A DNA stretch of 64,000 bases from Hirundichthys speculiger (lineage: Eukaryota; Chordata; Actinopteri; Beloniformes; Exocoetidae): positions 3,113,501 to 3,177,500 of the forward strand of contig JAGFBZ010002379.1 in assembly GCA_018398805.1 (NCBI GenBank), read 5' to 3'. The notes beneath the pieces were generated by a model. It had not been told where the DNA came from and ran no database searches. It saw only the letters and a program-made list of their open reading frames with translations. The translations under genes and the position numbers were made by a program. This document shows, one piece after another, positions 24,126-37,068 of this stretch. How positions within the stretch are numbered: position 1 is the stretch's first letter; every line of letters starts with the position of its first letter.

Positions 24126-27100
24126 CCCTCAGTTCTCCGCTCATGTACTTCATTATTTTGACAGCTCCACTGTAAACCTGTGATTAAAAAGTACAGTGAA
24201 ATCTCAGCAGTGCTCTGCTTTTTTACTGCACTGTGTCATACTATGCAGCAATGCATTATGGGAACAAAAAAACCCACACCACAATCAATTTAAAATTCAT
24301 TATAATGGAAACTGATGGAAATTAGATCTCAAATGTAAAAGTTAAAGTCAAAAAGTGTTTTATTTTCTCTTCTTTTATTTTTGTCGACATGAACTCGGAC
24401 CACCAGCATGGCTGTGATGTCAGAACCTGCTGGTCATGTGAAGTCTCTCAGAATAACATTTATTTTCTTTCTGGCAGTAATTTACAGAAAAGAAAAACAA
24501 ACTGGCAGCAGATTTGTCTACAAATTCTGATATAAACTTTATAGAACACACAAGAGCAATAACTGTTAAATTGATTCTTAAACAAGAGTAAGAATCCATA
24601 AAAGTAGCTGCACTTTGTAGGCAAAGAAGCTACCAGCAAATTACTGAAAATTTATAGTGTATCATTCCAACTGGGAAGGATTCCTGTGTGTTTTTGTGTG
24701 GTTTGTTCTTCATTCTATTATTTCTTCGAAAAAGCTGCAAGCTTTGCTAAAACCACCACTCTTAGGCGCCTTTCCTTTGTTTATGCACGCCCCTAAAAAA
24801 ATGTCTATTGTCTGTGTGTGCTTGCGAGTGATGTGTGTGCAGATTACCTCCCCAAAAACAAAAGAAACGGCAAAGCAGGTACTGACCTTTGACATCTCAG
24901 CCCCCAACCCCTAAACAGAAGCTGACTCACAGCTGCTGCTTGAAGCAAAGCTACAAATCAAAATGAGTTTTTCCAACATTTGTGCACCATACCAGAGGAT
25001 GCCGGGCGTTACATCTGTGTGCTGCTGAGACACATACACTTCAAGGCAAAGAAAAAGGAGGCACACATTTAGTGAGCACCTGAATCACATCTGTGAAACA
25101 GAAAAGTCCAGCATAAAAGGCTGGCTCCGATACGATGATACGTCTACAGATCGTGTGTAACTCCCCTTGACCATGATGTGGATTTATTTATTTTTTAACT
25201 AAATACTATGAACATGGAAGAAAAAGAAAGGGGAACAGAGCAATGATGTAACTGCGTGGCCTGAAAAGAATAAAAGTTTGAGAAAGGAGTGGCATAATGG
25301 CTTACAGGACAAATGAATTCCAGTAATCTGAGAAGGGCATTCACACACTGTTGCACACACCCAGCAGGGCTGTGTCCAGTGGTTGAAGGAGAGAAAGGGT
25401 GCGGCCGATTTCACATTCCTGATCGGTCATGCCTGAGCAGAGGGGCTAGTACAGCGGACCTGAGGCCAGATGTGGTTTGTGCAAAAATTCGTACTTAATG
25501 TGTAAAATCATGAACAGGCAGTGCATTTCAACGTAGGAAAAAAGAGCGGTGAGCGTGGGCCGAGTGTAAGTACTTTTAATTCGGGTTCCTCCACATTGCT
25601 GAAATTTTTACTGTCTCTTTAACAGATTTATATCAATTACTGTACAAACATGCCCACTGTGTGCATAAAACTAAAGAGAATCAGTGAGTCAGCGTCAAAT
25701 TTGAAACATTAACCTTTCAAGTAGCAACTATAATGATTTATGATGAAAACTAGTTTGACAGTCCCAAAAATGTCCTCCTCGTTTTTCTCAAGAAGAACAG
25801 GACGTGTTTGTCGTAGTTACAGTATTTAAACTTTTGTTGTGTAATTCTGGTATGCTGTTGAACCCGTTTTAAAATCCTGCACTGCTCACCAAAAGCAGTG
25901 CAAGTCAGAGCACCTGAGAGGTGACAGGCAACAGCTGTTTAAGAGAGCACCAGTTAGTCAGCACGGAAAAACGTCCCGTTTCACATCACATGCATGAATT
26001 AAAGCTTGCGCATAAATATAAATGAATGTGCACTCTGCTACATACCTGTAGAGAACCCATTTGACCTTTCCTTTCAGCCAACAATGAATTGATAGCAATC
26101 TCAACAGTTATGCAGGCTGTTTATGCAGACGTGGATGTTATGTGTGCACGCACATATGCTCGTGTATGCGCTGTTTTCTGTAAACAGGAATCCAATTTAA
26201 ATGCTCCATGCTGTAAAAGCAAACAAATGCAGCAAGTTTATAGTAAAAGCACTTAGAATAATAGAACTGCTCCAGCGCATCCCTACAGATTACAAGGAGA
26301 GCAGCAAAAGGCAACAAAGATGCAACAGCCCGGAGTGAATAAACTGCGTAAAAGAAGCTCCTGCTTCCACTGAGGCTTCACGGGCGTATCGTTACGTTAC
26401 TTTAGATTGCCGACAGAAACTACCCAAGTACAGCAGATTATGACGTGTGAGGAGGCAGCACTCGCACTCATCCAGGGCTTTGCAGATTTGTGCCGTATTG
26501 GTCTTCCCTGCGGTAGCAGTCTGGTTATTCCAGGCAAAGTAGACAAGGTCGCTACTCACGTCAGTGCGTAGATGTACTGATAAAGATCAGTGCTGATCTT
26601 TTCCATGTTCCAATGACAGAAACACCAGCTAGAATATCTTGTGCGGTTCAACAGGTCAACATTCTTCCACTTTCTCCTTCCTTTCACGTCAAATCAGTGC
26701 CTTCCATCTTCTCTGCACAGAGAGATCTGTCGGCCACTTTACCCACGAACATGTCAGCCACGAAAGGATGGATGTGTAGTGTCTTTGCTAAATTCCCATC
26801 AGTTAGAATAAACATCTTATATTTATCATTTATTCTGATGTCTTAAACACGTGTTTTAAAGGTATGCGAATATTAGGAAAATAACAGACCATATAAACCA
26901 TGAAAGTCATGTTAATGACAATGTTCATTAGCTCTCCTAATTTGCACAAGCGCTCTACATGTGCTCAGAGGCAGGAGCAGATTTTGTTATTTTCATGCAT
27001 AAATTCGTTCTCTCACACTTCATGAACAGGGCCCAGTGTCTCTGGTAGCCATGAAGCCTTCAGTAAATCCGAGCACTAATGTGTCGTTATGAACAATGAA

Positions 27101-28052
27101 GCAACACTCAAATGTTATCAAACATCTGCATTTTTAACTCAATTTATATGAAACTACTTAAACAGTAACTCTAGCCCACGGGTCAATGTGGTTTCAGATT
27201 TACTCCTCATAAACTAAGATGGGCTTCCATAAGAGAGACCTGCATAATAACAGGGTGATGGCTGGACACCCAGACAGGAGCTGAGAAAAAGTTCAGCTCC
27301 TCCGACAAGCCAGTCTGGCTACACAGCAGGAGCCCAATCTGGCAATACGCCCATCAAACCCCACAGGGACCTGCTTACAGCAGTAGATCCGATTGGGCTG
27401 GAGGCAGAAAAAACAAAGATGAACAAATAAACCCAGAATCAGCGGGTAAAAACACTGAAAAAATAGGAATGAAAGTATTTGTTTTTAAATCATCACAGGT
27501 GTGACTATTATTTGCCATGTGTTTACATATATAAAGTGTTTTTAACAAGCGCACAAGTGGAACACGGGGAAGGGAAAACTCTAATAAAAGCCAGGATGTG
27601 TGAAATAACGGTAGCAGAGGTTTGTGTGTGTGTGTAAATGTGCTTCCTGCAGACAAACACTTTCCAGAAACACACTGCGTTCGCATTAACACTGATTTAC
27701 AGAGAAGACTGATGTGATGTGAGGGATAAAGTAAGTGACTGAAAGCAGAAAATAGACAGAGAATTGGAAAGGGCCGGGAAAAAAAATAAAAAAGACGGCA
27801 AGAGTGAGACAGAATTATGCTGATTAAGCAGGCCGACCGTTACCGTGACAAAAGGGGGTTGACTGGGTCTGGCTTTTTGCTCTCTACAGCTGTGAGCTGT
27901 CACACACACACACACACAGAGGCAAAATGTGTCCGTTATTCTGAGCTCATCCCTCTTATCTGGGCTCATAACAATGCATCAACCTAGCACAAACCTCCTC
28001 TGAATGCTGGACTGGGACCAGCACTGATTTACCAACACACATACAGTAACAC

Positions 28053-30985
28053 ATGTCTGTGCAGATTCTTGTCTGCATCCTCCTTTCACCCTGCTGGCTT
28101 ACTCTCCTCATTCCTGATCCAAGAACAGCTCCCAAAGCAAGTCGTCCCGTTTCAGAGAGAGGGAGATTTAAGAGCAGAGTCCAGATCAGCAGTCGCCGGC
28201 TGCACCAGCTGGCTGCGCTGCCTTCCAGCCGTTACAAGCTGGGATTTCAAGGCACATTACAGACAAAGCATGGGTGTAATGGGGAGCATGCACACACGCT
28301 CACGCAACAGCCTGAGTCAAAATAGAGCACCGACAAAGAGGGAGTTTATATCTTCTGCACTGCCATTAATTACCCAATTACACATTAATCACAAACGGAG
28401 TTCCCTAAAGATATTCCTCCTGAAAGCTAAAGTTTTAGAGTTGAGATCCATCTGGCTGCTCTCCATTTCTCTCCTCCTTTCTTTAACTCCATCTGTCTTT
28501 TTCCATCCCTCCTCTTTCCTTTGTGTCTTTCTGCCTTAGGCTCGTGCTCCTCTACATTTGTCCATCTCAAATCTCACTAACTCGTCCCAAAAACCCCTGT
28601 TTCAATATTTTTCTCTCTTTCCACACCTCTCTTCATCTTATCTTGCCTTCCCTCTTTTCTGAAACACAGGCTTCCTTTGTGTCTGTCTGTTAAGGGGGTG
28701 GAACACAAACTCTCGGCCCACCTCGGACTCAAAGCCAAAGGCCACTGGTTGTGGCCACCCACCCACAGAGCACGAGCACATGAGGGATTTTCCCCTCTGT
28801 GCTTGTGTCTATGTGCAACTGGTCTTCGCGTCTCTATGCGTCTCCACGCAGGTATAATTTTCTACCTGTGAACAGGCGTCCTTGCATCTGGAAAAGCATT
28901 TCACAGTGTGATTTCTGTGCTCCAACACCACACATTCAAAATAACATACAGTATCCTGTGTCTGAGGCTGCTGACACAGATCTTCTTCTTTTTTGTACTA
29001 ACAAAAAAAAACTTAAATCACAAAGCCACTTTGAGAGAGGTATTGTATATTTATCACTGTATCTCAAGTTCCACCGATACGCTCACCACCTCCAGGGCAC
29101 CTTGCTGTTCTCGAATCATTACAGAGAGTCGTGGGAAGACAGCTACATAGGAGTCTCACGGTGTTGCACAGGTCTCTATGCTTCATTCAAATACATTCAC
29201 TGTTACAGGTTTTTTATTTTTTGCACAATAATCAACAAAAAGAACTGGCTGGCTTTATGCTGTGACCCCTGCTATACGTTCTTCATGCATCCTGTATTTC
29301 ATTTAAAGTTACTGACACATCTTTGTAAGTTTTCTTACTCGTTTGGAGACTCGCTAGGGGACAGATTTTCCCCCCCAAAAAAAGTAAAAAATGAAAATGA
29401 CAGCAAAAGCCAAGAAGCTACTTAATATGGGTCAGATTACTCAAATCTTGGATCCTGATGCAACTACTGAGCTTATCTGAAAGCCAGGAAAAATCTCAGT
29501 ATTGACTCAACATCTGTACAACAGAATAAGAACTACTGTTTGAATGAATGTGTGTGACGACTCATGGAGGTGAAATCATACAAAAAAAAATACACAAAAG
29601 AGGTGTTTTGTTTTGGTTTGTTTTTAATTAAACTAAAACCTCCATTACAAGAGTAAGAAAACTGATTTTACAGACTTCTGTGTAATACAGCATCCGAGTA
29701 GCCTTCATGCTCTCCAGACCCTTAATAAAAGTCCGGTCATAAACTCAGTAGACCATATGCTAACAATGACTCACAGAGCTAAGTGCAGGGTGCAGCCTTA
29801 TTGCAAACAATACTGTAAATAAAGACATGTGTGGGTACACTCAGTAGCTGTGAGGGAGAGCTCTCCCACTTGTCTAGACAACAGTCACTTTTTTCAAAGA
29901 TCCATTCTTGATCGCTGACAGGTTCATTGTGTGGTGACAGTTTTCTCTGACTGACATCAGTGTGAAGCAAAACTCACTGTAGCCATGTCTGCATGCACAG
30001 CTCAATCGAAACACAGCAGTTTTATTACTAATAATTTTTGGACAAGCCGTGCCCAGGTTTTCCATGTACATTTTGGCAAAGCATTGTAGAGGTGTGGATC
30101 ACACTTCCAACCCTAACCTCAAAAAACCGTCCACATAGCCATGTTTCTTCTTCTTGCACATTTGACTCTTGTCTAGCATGTTTTGTTTGTTTTTATTTGT
30201 TAATTTTCCCCCTTGAATGGTAGATTAATATCTGGTGCACCGAGTATGCACAGTCACAGATTTCTGAGTTAGCAGTGAGAGGATCAGGAGGACCTTAATC
30301 AACTGCTGCAGATGATAAAATGTATGTGATCCAGGTCTCACAAAAAGTAAAAAATTAAAAATCTGACTCAAGTAGGGGGTTGAGATTAAAAAAAATATAT
30401 ATAAAACACTATGTGATGACAGAAATGTAAAGACAATAAATGATCCAGATCATTAAGCACCCCCAGATGTGAGGGCTTCACTTCCCAACAAAAACACCTT
30501 TTCCGTGTGAAAACAATGGGGATACTTATAAATCTTAAGATGTGAGTGGCCCGTGGAACTGGTTGGACAAAATCTACTTGCTCTTGACGAGACAGAAAAA
30601 CGAGCAGTGAAGAGAGGCAACGTGGGTCAGAGGAGTGTGAAGGCAGGTCAGCACACTGCTGTGAGGAAACGTTTTACGGCCGACCAGAAATAACTGAAGA
30701 GGGTAGTTTTCCCATGTGTGAAAAATACACAAATGCCCAATTTACCAGCTACAACAGCCCAATAAAAACACATAATTTGGATATTATTTGGACATACAAG
30801 AGAAATGAGTTTCTGAGGAGTTTTAGGCACACATTTATGGAATACATTCAGCTGGGGGGGTTTCCTAATATTACATTAACATCTGGACTCTTCCAAACAC
30901 ATCTCGATCCTAAGAGAAAAGTCTGATGCTGTAAATCAGTGAGCGTGTGGTCACACGGGCCTACGGTGTGTCAAATAAATGAAGC
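28053..30985. other. Intron; several open frames but no recognisable gene
   Basis: Holds the homeodomain-core cluster at 28362-28390 and a CT-rich patch (28455-28640). A 208-codon frame at 28799-29425 has no recognised domain, lacks fitting splice context and is probably chance. Confidence 0.45.
28362..28390. promoter_or_regulatory. Cluster of TAAT/ATTA homeodomain cores
   Basis: CATTAATTACCCAATTACAC and ATTAATC follow each other, giving at least four TAAT/ATTA/AATTA cores in 29 bases in a stretch that is less AT-rich than the intron average. Possible enhancer; motif evidence only. Confidence 0.3.
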
Positions 30986-31010
30986 ACTTACCTGTTGATT
31001 TTCAGATGGA

Positions 31011-31054
31011 GGGTCACGGAGCGGTCAAAGAGGGGTCATGTGGCGGTCATGTGG
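31011..31054 (+). promoter_or_regulatory. Four GGTCA half-sites at exact 11-bp spacing (DR5-like)
   Basis: Units GGGTCACGGAG, CGGTCAAAGAG, GGGTCATGTGG and CGGTCATGTGG lie head to tail. Each gives a (G/C)GGTCA hexamer with a 5-base spacer, the geometry of DR5 elements bound by retinoic-acid-receptor/RXR dimers. Two of the four hexamers fit RGKTCA; the other two have C first. A near-ideal minus-strand splice donor (CAG|GTAAGT, 30986-30991) lies 20 bases away. Confidence 0.35.
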
Positions 31055-33492
31055 AGAAAAGAAAAAAGGAAGCAGACGTCTTTGTCAAAAGACCTTAAAT
31101 GCACATGAACTTGATATAACAAGAGTTAAATTTCCTCAAAAAATGAGCTGTAACCCAACCAAGAGAGCGCCCTGCACACCTGACCAGGTGAAGGGGATCT
31201 TTACTGTTGATGCCCCTCAAATATATGCAAGTGCTATGTTGAGTGAACTGGTTATTGCAGGTATAAAACAGCTAAAAATGCATGGGTTGGTGTGTTTAGA
31301 TTTTATTTTTTTTTGCTGCTCATTTTGTTTTGTTTTTAAATGAAGAAACTTTAGTCAAGTGCCCCCAACAGATTTCTAGTGAAAAATGAGAATACTGAGG
31401 ATACACTTAAGTCATGTCACAGTGCTTGATAACAACATCTAATAAGTACTGTAAAGTACTGTTAAGGTACTACGAAACAAAACAAGTCACATGACGCTCA
31501 AATATCCTGTGATCAAGGTCTAAGAAAGAGGAAACACTGACAGTGAGTCACAGGATGTTTTAGTGATTCTGCAATGATTCCTGACACTTTTAGAAGCTGT
31601 ACTCCATCAAAAAAAGGCTTTTGAGCATTAAGAACAAACAAAATGGAGAAAAACTCTTTTCAAGTGAAAAATAAGGTTTGTTTTTCATGATTAAAACTGA
31701 ACTCTCACTGTTCCAGAGAACAGCATGACTCAGAACTTAGCAAGGGCATTAAGACTGAAGTGAAGGGTTGAAATAGCCGTGAATTTTAAGTGTGTTTAAG
31801 TGTGTGTGAACAAGGAAAAGGAGAAAAAGCTCCTGTTGTGTGATACAGATCAGTGAAGCTGCTCCTGCTGTTATCCAAAACATGACGAGGGATGCTTAAA
31901 ATGCTTTTGTTTTTCAACTGATCAAATATGTATCATTACAATTATTATTATAGGTAGTTGTCAGTTTCGTCTCAAACTGCTGTTCATTAGCAGTTTGGGA
32001 TTATTTCGGAGGAGTCCATCTTTGTCATGGGAGGATTCACAGCAAGTATGTGTGCAAACAGGGAACAAAAGAAGTCATTTAACAGCAAAACACCAACAAA
32101 AATGTCTCCGTCTAACTAGAAGACAACATTTAACCGACTTAACTCAGGATATATTAATGAATGATCTGCATTATGTCCCGCCTTCTGCGTGCTACCACAC
32201 GAACAACCTAAACAGCCTCATCAACTGTGAATACAGACCTGGCAGGGTTGATCTCCTGATCTCCTGTTGTGCACAACAGGTATGAAAAGGCACGTGTGGA
32301 CAATGTCCTGTCTCTCCAGACTATCAAATGTAAGGGCTTTACACTGCACCCATTTTTGCAAGGTGCGCCTAATAAAATAGCAGGTATACTGATCAGTCAT
32401 CACTCTATGACAATACTGGGTAATACTGGGTAATACTGGGGAGGATCTGCACAGCTGTTTAGGTCTGTGCATGGGGCCGAAGCCAAACATCCATGGGAAT
32501 CCCAAGACGCTTTTACATTTTGAAATAAACACTCATAAATATGACTTCAAGTGTAATTTTCTGTTCCTCAGATCACACTAACCACAACTCACATTTAGCT
32601 TCTCACATCAACTTCTGCATTTCTCCTGCTGAGTGCAGGTGAACTGTGACATGAGTTTACAAACAATAAGCCCCCAATTAATAATACAAAAATATAGTTT
32701 TAATCATTTAAATACAAGAGAATATGCTACTAATGTGACTGTTGCAGCATAATCCAGTGGTAGGCTACAATATAAGTGGTTAGCTCAAAGGAGAAATGTT
32801 GTTTGACCCGTTTTAACTATACATTAACTACCTATGGGAACTGTTTTTGAAATGAGATAACTTAAAAGAAAAGCATTCACCTTCAATAAAAAGCCTGTCT
32901 CCCAGTCCATCTTCCATTTATTCTTCTGTGCACCATGTAACACTGCTTATCTTTTTCCTTAAATAAAGACAGCTCAGAGCCTACAGTGCAGCATGAACTG
33001 ATTACCACCAGCTTTTTATCACCTCCTCCTTTCCTTTCTCATTCACACTGTTCACACATTTATTTATTTTTTTATTTTAGCTCTCCATCCTCCCTCAGTC
33101 ATTTTATTCTCCCTCTGACTTCACACCAGATTCTAGCAAAAACTATTTTATTTTAAGAAACATTAAATCCTACTGGAGAAAACACATAACCAGTCGATCT
33201 GTTTGAACACTAATATTGTTTGTGGGCTATTAGTCAAGACAAATGCTCCCACCGAGAACACACACACACGCACCCACACACACACACACACCTACCTGCA
33301 AGGAGTTTCCTCTTATTGTTTTTGAGACAAATTCCTAATCCCTTTAATTCCCTTTCACAGGCATGATGCTAATCGATTATGACACTTGCATACATCATAA
33401 GTAACATTTTACTCCCAACATCAATGTAAAGCGTAAATACGCGCACGCACAAGCACATATCCGTCTGCAACCTCTCCACCCTCACTGCACGT
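31055..33492. other. Intron, no gene seen
   Basis: Holds a three-copy 10-bp repeat at 32411-32440, a (CA)n stretch at about 33260-33291 and a palindromic TAATCGATTA at 33370-33379. No exon recognised. Confidence 0.5.
32411..32440. repeat. Three-copy 10-bp tandem repeat
   Basis: TAATACTGGG occurs three times in a row, the first with C for T. Confidence 0.85.
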
Positions 33493-33606
33493 GTGTGGAG
33501 CCCACACTTCGTGTTGACCAATCAAAAACCTGTCATGAGGAAAGAGGGATGTGAGGGAGTGGCCCCTTCAAGGGAGCCCCTAAATAATGACCCTCTGAAA
33601 CAGCAG

Positions 33607-33660
33607 GTTGCTACGGTGATCAGGCCGCTATCTGCCGCAAGCTGCTGTTGCCAGGGCGAT
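33607..33660 (+). promoter_or_regulatory. Pair of RFX/X-box-like motifs
   Basis: GTTGCTACGGTGAT (33607-33620) and GTTGCCAGGGCGAT (33647-33660) share 11 of 14 positions, lie exactly 40 bases apart and resemble the X-box half-site GTTGCC. The stretch is GC-richer than its surroundings. Inference from motif only. Confidence 0.3.
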
Positions 33661-36657
33661 GGAGCTTGGCCTGTACTCACTTCTTAACAAGTTTAAGGCT
33701 CCTTTGAGTTCTGAAGTTGGGGGTCATTGGCGCACACTTAAGAAGCTCGAGGTCCTTTGTGGGGCTAAGCTGCTGAAGACTCCAGCCTGGAGAATGGGCA
33801 GGTTTCGTTTGATGCGGATCATCTTGGTGAGAGAGGGGTGGGGGGGGCAGACCTGCAATGGGACTCTTCAGCTCTAATTTGGAAACTGAGCACACAAGCA
33901 CAGAAATGAAATGCTGCACTGAAAGCTAAATGTTTGATGCATTCGTGTCATGTTAGCATCCGCAGCTCCAGCAGTGTCTTATCAGTGATCTTTTTCTCGC
34001 TAAGCTTCTGAGTGTCACCCTCTGATCCTCGGCTCCAAACCTGCCATCATCTTCTCAGTGTTTATTTTTCTCTGCTTTTGACCCGTCGCGAGCCTCTCCA
34101 GCTCTCGTCTGCCTCATCATCTCTGGTGCAGAAGCAGTCTGATGTGACCACAGAGGGATTTCGCAAATCCCACTCACACCCCTAAAACACTAGCCAGTGT
34201 TCAGCCGAGCCAGGCTAAATCAGTGAGAACATGCAGTTGACTCTCGCAACCGCACATTAGTCTTCCCATCTGTCTTGTGCACATCATTTTGGGTTGGTCT
34301 TTGTACAAAAAAACAACTCCGTTCTGGTTTTCCAGGTGATTATGGATGTGTAAAACTTTCAGCACTGGTGATTTTCATTGTTTACTTTAATCATAACCTG
34401 CAAGGCATGCGGAAGCCTCTTGGCTTATTCTTTCCACAGACAAATTCATCACTGCTGTTCTACTTTTCCAATCCAGCAGGAAACAACAGTGAGAGACGTG
34501 TCACATCCTGTGGCTGGACGGGGGGACAAAATCACAATGAACAATCTGAGAGAGGCGATTGGATGAGGCAGCTGTCCGATTGAGAGCATTTTTTTTTCTC
34601 TTGAGGACTGAGTGTGGTGTCTTTAGGTCACGGAAATCGGGAGGATGGCGACAGGAACAGGAAGTAGATCAGGATGCAGTTGACAGCGCCATCTCCCACA
34701 GGATGCTGGGATATGCAAAGCTGACAAAAGGTTAGTTCATGGTTAATGGGTTGAAACTTGGACAGAGAAAGGAGGTTAACCTAAACACAGCAAGAGTTAA
34801 AGAAAATTAAAGCTGCTTATGTCCTTTTAAATATCAGGGAAGTTCCTGTACAATTTCTAACTGAAGACATGAATATGTACATTACCGTGCCCTTTTTGTC
34901 ATATTTTGCCACAATCAAAGTTGGTGGTGGTTGGTCAAGGTTTCTGTAGAAAACTACTAAGAGTTGAGCAAATTCTCAACAGGGAAGCTTCATCAAACTG
35001 CAGACTTTATGAGGTGTAATGTTGCATTTTCTTGTTCCCTTTCTTATCTCAATTTTACCCATTCCCAATGAAATTAATCTTATAAAAGCCTTTCTCTCTA
35101 TCGCCACAATCTAGCTCTATGAATCTCTGAACGCTCCATTCTCCTCTTTTTCTCGCATCACTGCAGAGCTTCTGTCAGCCAGAGTGTCCATGACAATAAT
35201 CTGGTGCCTGTGAAACGCCAGAGAGCTGCTGCAACAACTGGGAACAGCTGAGCACTCACACGCCTTTTTACAAAGACGTCTTCCTTGTTTTCATTCCATA
35301 CGCCTTTCCTCTCCTCTTTCTTCGGTTCTTTTTTCCCAACTTTTTTTCCCCCCACTTTCCCATAAACAAAAAAAAAGATGTTTTTGAGAGCTGTACATGC
35401 ATACAGAAAGTAAAGCGTGACTATCATACAGAAAACGGCACACAAAAACAGAATACAGCCAATGAACAAGCGACACCAAAACCTCAAGACCTCCAGAAAT
35501 GCTGAACGAGGCAAAAACTGTTAACAATGACTTCTGAATATGCCAGGGTGCAGATTGAAAACACCACCGCATTTTTAACTCTGCTTTCACGCAGCCTATC
35601 TGCACACGAGTGTGTAACCAGACCTCTTCTCACACTCCGCAGCATTTGATGGGAAATTGACACTGATTAATGACAAGGATCAGTGAAGCCTTTAATCACA
35701 CCCGCATAAACACAGTTACAGGGAAAAAAAAAAAAAAAAAAAGCACATGGATCTACAGGGAGAGAGAGACGCAAAACACAAATACATAGCCAACAACTTC
35801 GCCTTTCTGGCACCACAGTTTCACTGAGCTTTAAAACATGCGATCACACACAAACAAAGGGAAGCACACAGGAATGAACCAACAAAACAACTGGCAAGCA
35901 ACATGCAAAGGGACATCTGAGACCAACTGCACCATGAGGCAGCAGTTTGTGTCTGTCAATGTCTGCGTGGGTCTGGACAGCATCAGCGGAGCACAAAAAG
36001 ACAGCAACGCAGGGCTTTTTGTTGAACGTCAGTAGCACACAGTAGCGCGACACCGTGACTGACCACATATAGAGAGTAGCTGCTGTGAGTGTCACCTCTT
36101 AGGGGTTCAAGTCTTGATGAAGGAGTTTGAGAAACAAAAGTAGCAGCCTTTGTGATTTTGCCTGTCTCTATTAATGGATCAGATAATTACTGGGATATCT
36201 GCATGTCCTGTATCTCATCAGGAACATCAGTGTTGTTCCCACCACAACTGTACTTCCTTCAAGCCTTTTTTTTTTTTTTTGCAGCACATGTGGCTTCAGA
36301 ATACAAGGAAAACAATCTAACCGGAGATTTGAGACCTCCCACTTCAATTTCTATGTTTTTCTTTCGACCACTACTCACGGTTGGGTCAGGAAAAGGAATG
36401 GGAGCACTAAGTAAATGAATAGCTTCACCTTTTGCACTGCCTTTCTTTTCACCATGGCAGACGATCGTAATTCCGCAATATATGTATTACACATATAATG
36501 GATTCAAAATACTCTTAATTATTCTTTCCATATACATTTCTCAGTGGAAACTTACTAGTAGCAACCAAGTTTGAGGATGCTTTAAGTGGATCTGAAGTTA
36601 ATACAGATCATGTTTCATTTGAGCTCCATCACACATTGTTCAAATGAGGAGGACACG
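33661..36657. other. Intron, no gene seen
   Basis: Homopolymer runs at about 35724-35742 (A) and 36268-36280 (T), and a G-rich spot at 33836-33847; nothing else recognised. Confidence 0.5.
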
Positions 36658-36665
36658 CCCACAAA

Positions 36666-37060
36666 CAGAGATGTTCGGATACCAGTTTTCTTTCCCTCCC
36701 GATACCGATTCTTGAGCTGTGGGTATTGGCCGATACCAATCTGAGTATAATATTCAAAAAAATGGCAAAAAAAATTGCCTGACTGTAACATAATTACCAT
36801 TGTAGTAAAACATAAATAAATACAGCCAATCTAAGCCATTTATGTCTACATTTATTTCCAAATAGAACAGTATAAAACAGTATTGCAAAATTAAAAAGTA
36901 TTTCTTTTTGCTGTTAGTGTAACAGAAGTAAACAGTAAATAAATCATTAAATATAAATTACTTGGTATTTACCTGGACTCCCATACTAAATATCGATACC
37001 GGCATGTTTGGCAGAATCGGAGCAATTTCCAATACTGGTATCGGAATCGGAACAACACTA
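36666..37060. mobile_element. 395-bp hAT-type non-autonomous element
   Basis: Starts CAGAGATGTTCGGATA; the reverse-complemented right end starts TAGTGTTGTTCCGATTCCGA, so the termini pair with a few differences. The sub-terminal CCGATACC/GGTATCGG motifs recur near both ends. Flanks CCCACAAA (36658-36665) and CCCACAAC (37061-37068) form an 8-bp duplication with one change. No coding capacity. Confidence 0.78.
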
Positions 37061-37068
37061 CCCACAAC

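Larger units (their letters stand above)
22147..28052. other. Intron, no gene seen
   Basis: Carries a CTCF-like motif at 23138-23151, the overlapping palindromes at 24085-24125 and a (CA)n at 27900-27918. No exon or transposon terminus recognised. Confidence 0.5.

Noticed and set aside
28799..29425. 208-codon open frame, the longest in the window
   Set aside because: No recognisable domain, low-complexity aromatic/basic composition typical of AT-rich intron read in one frame, and no fitting splice sites.
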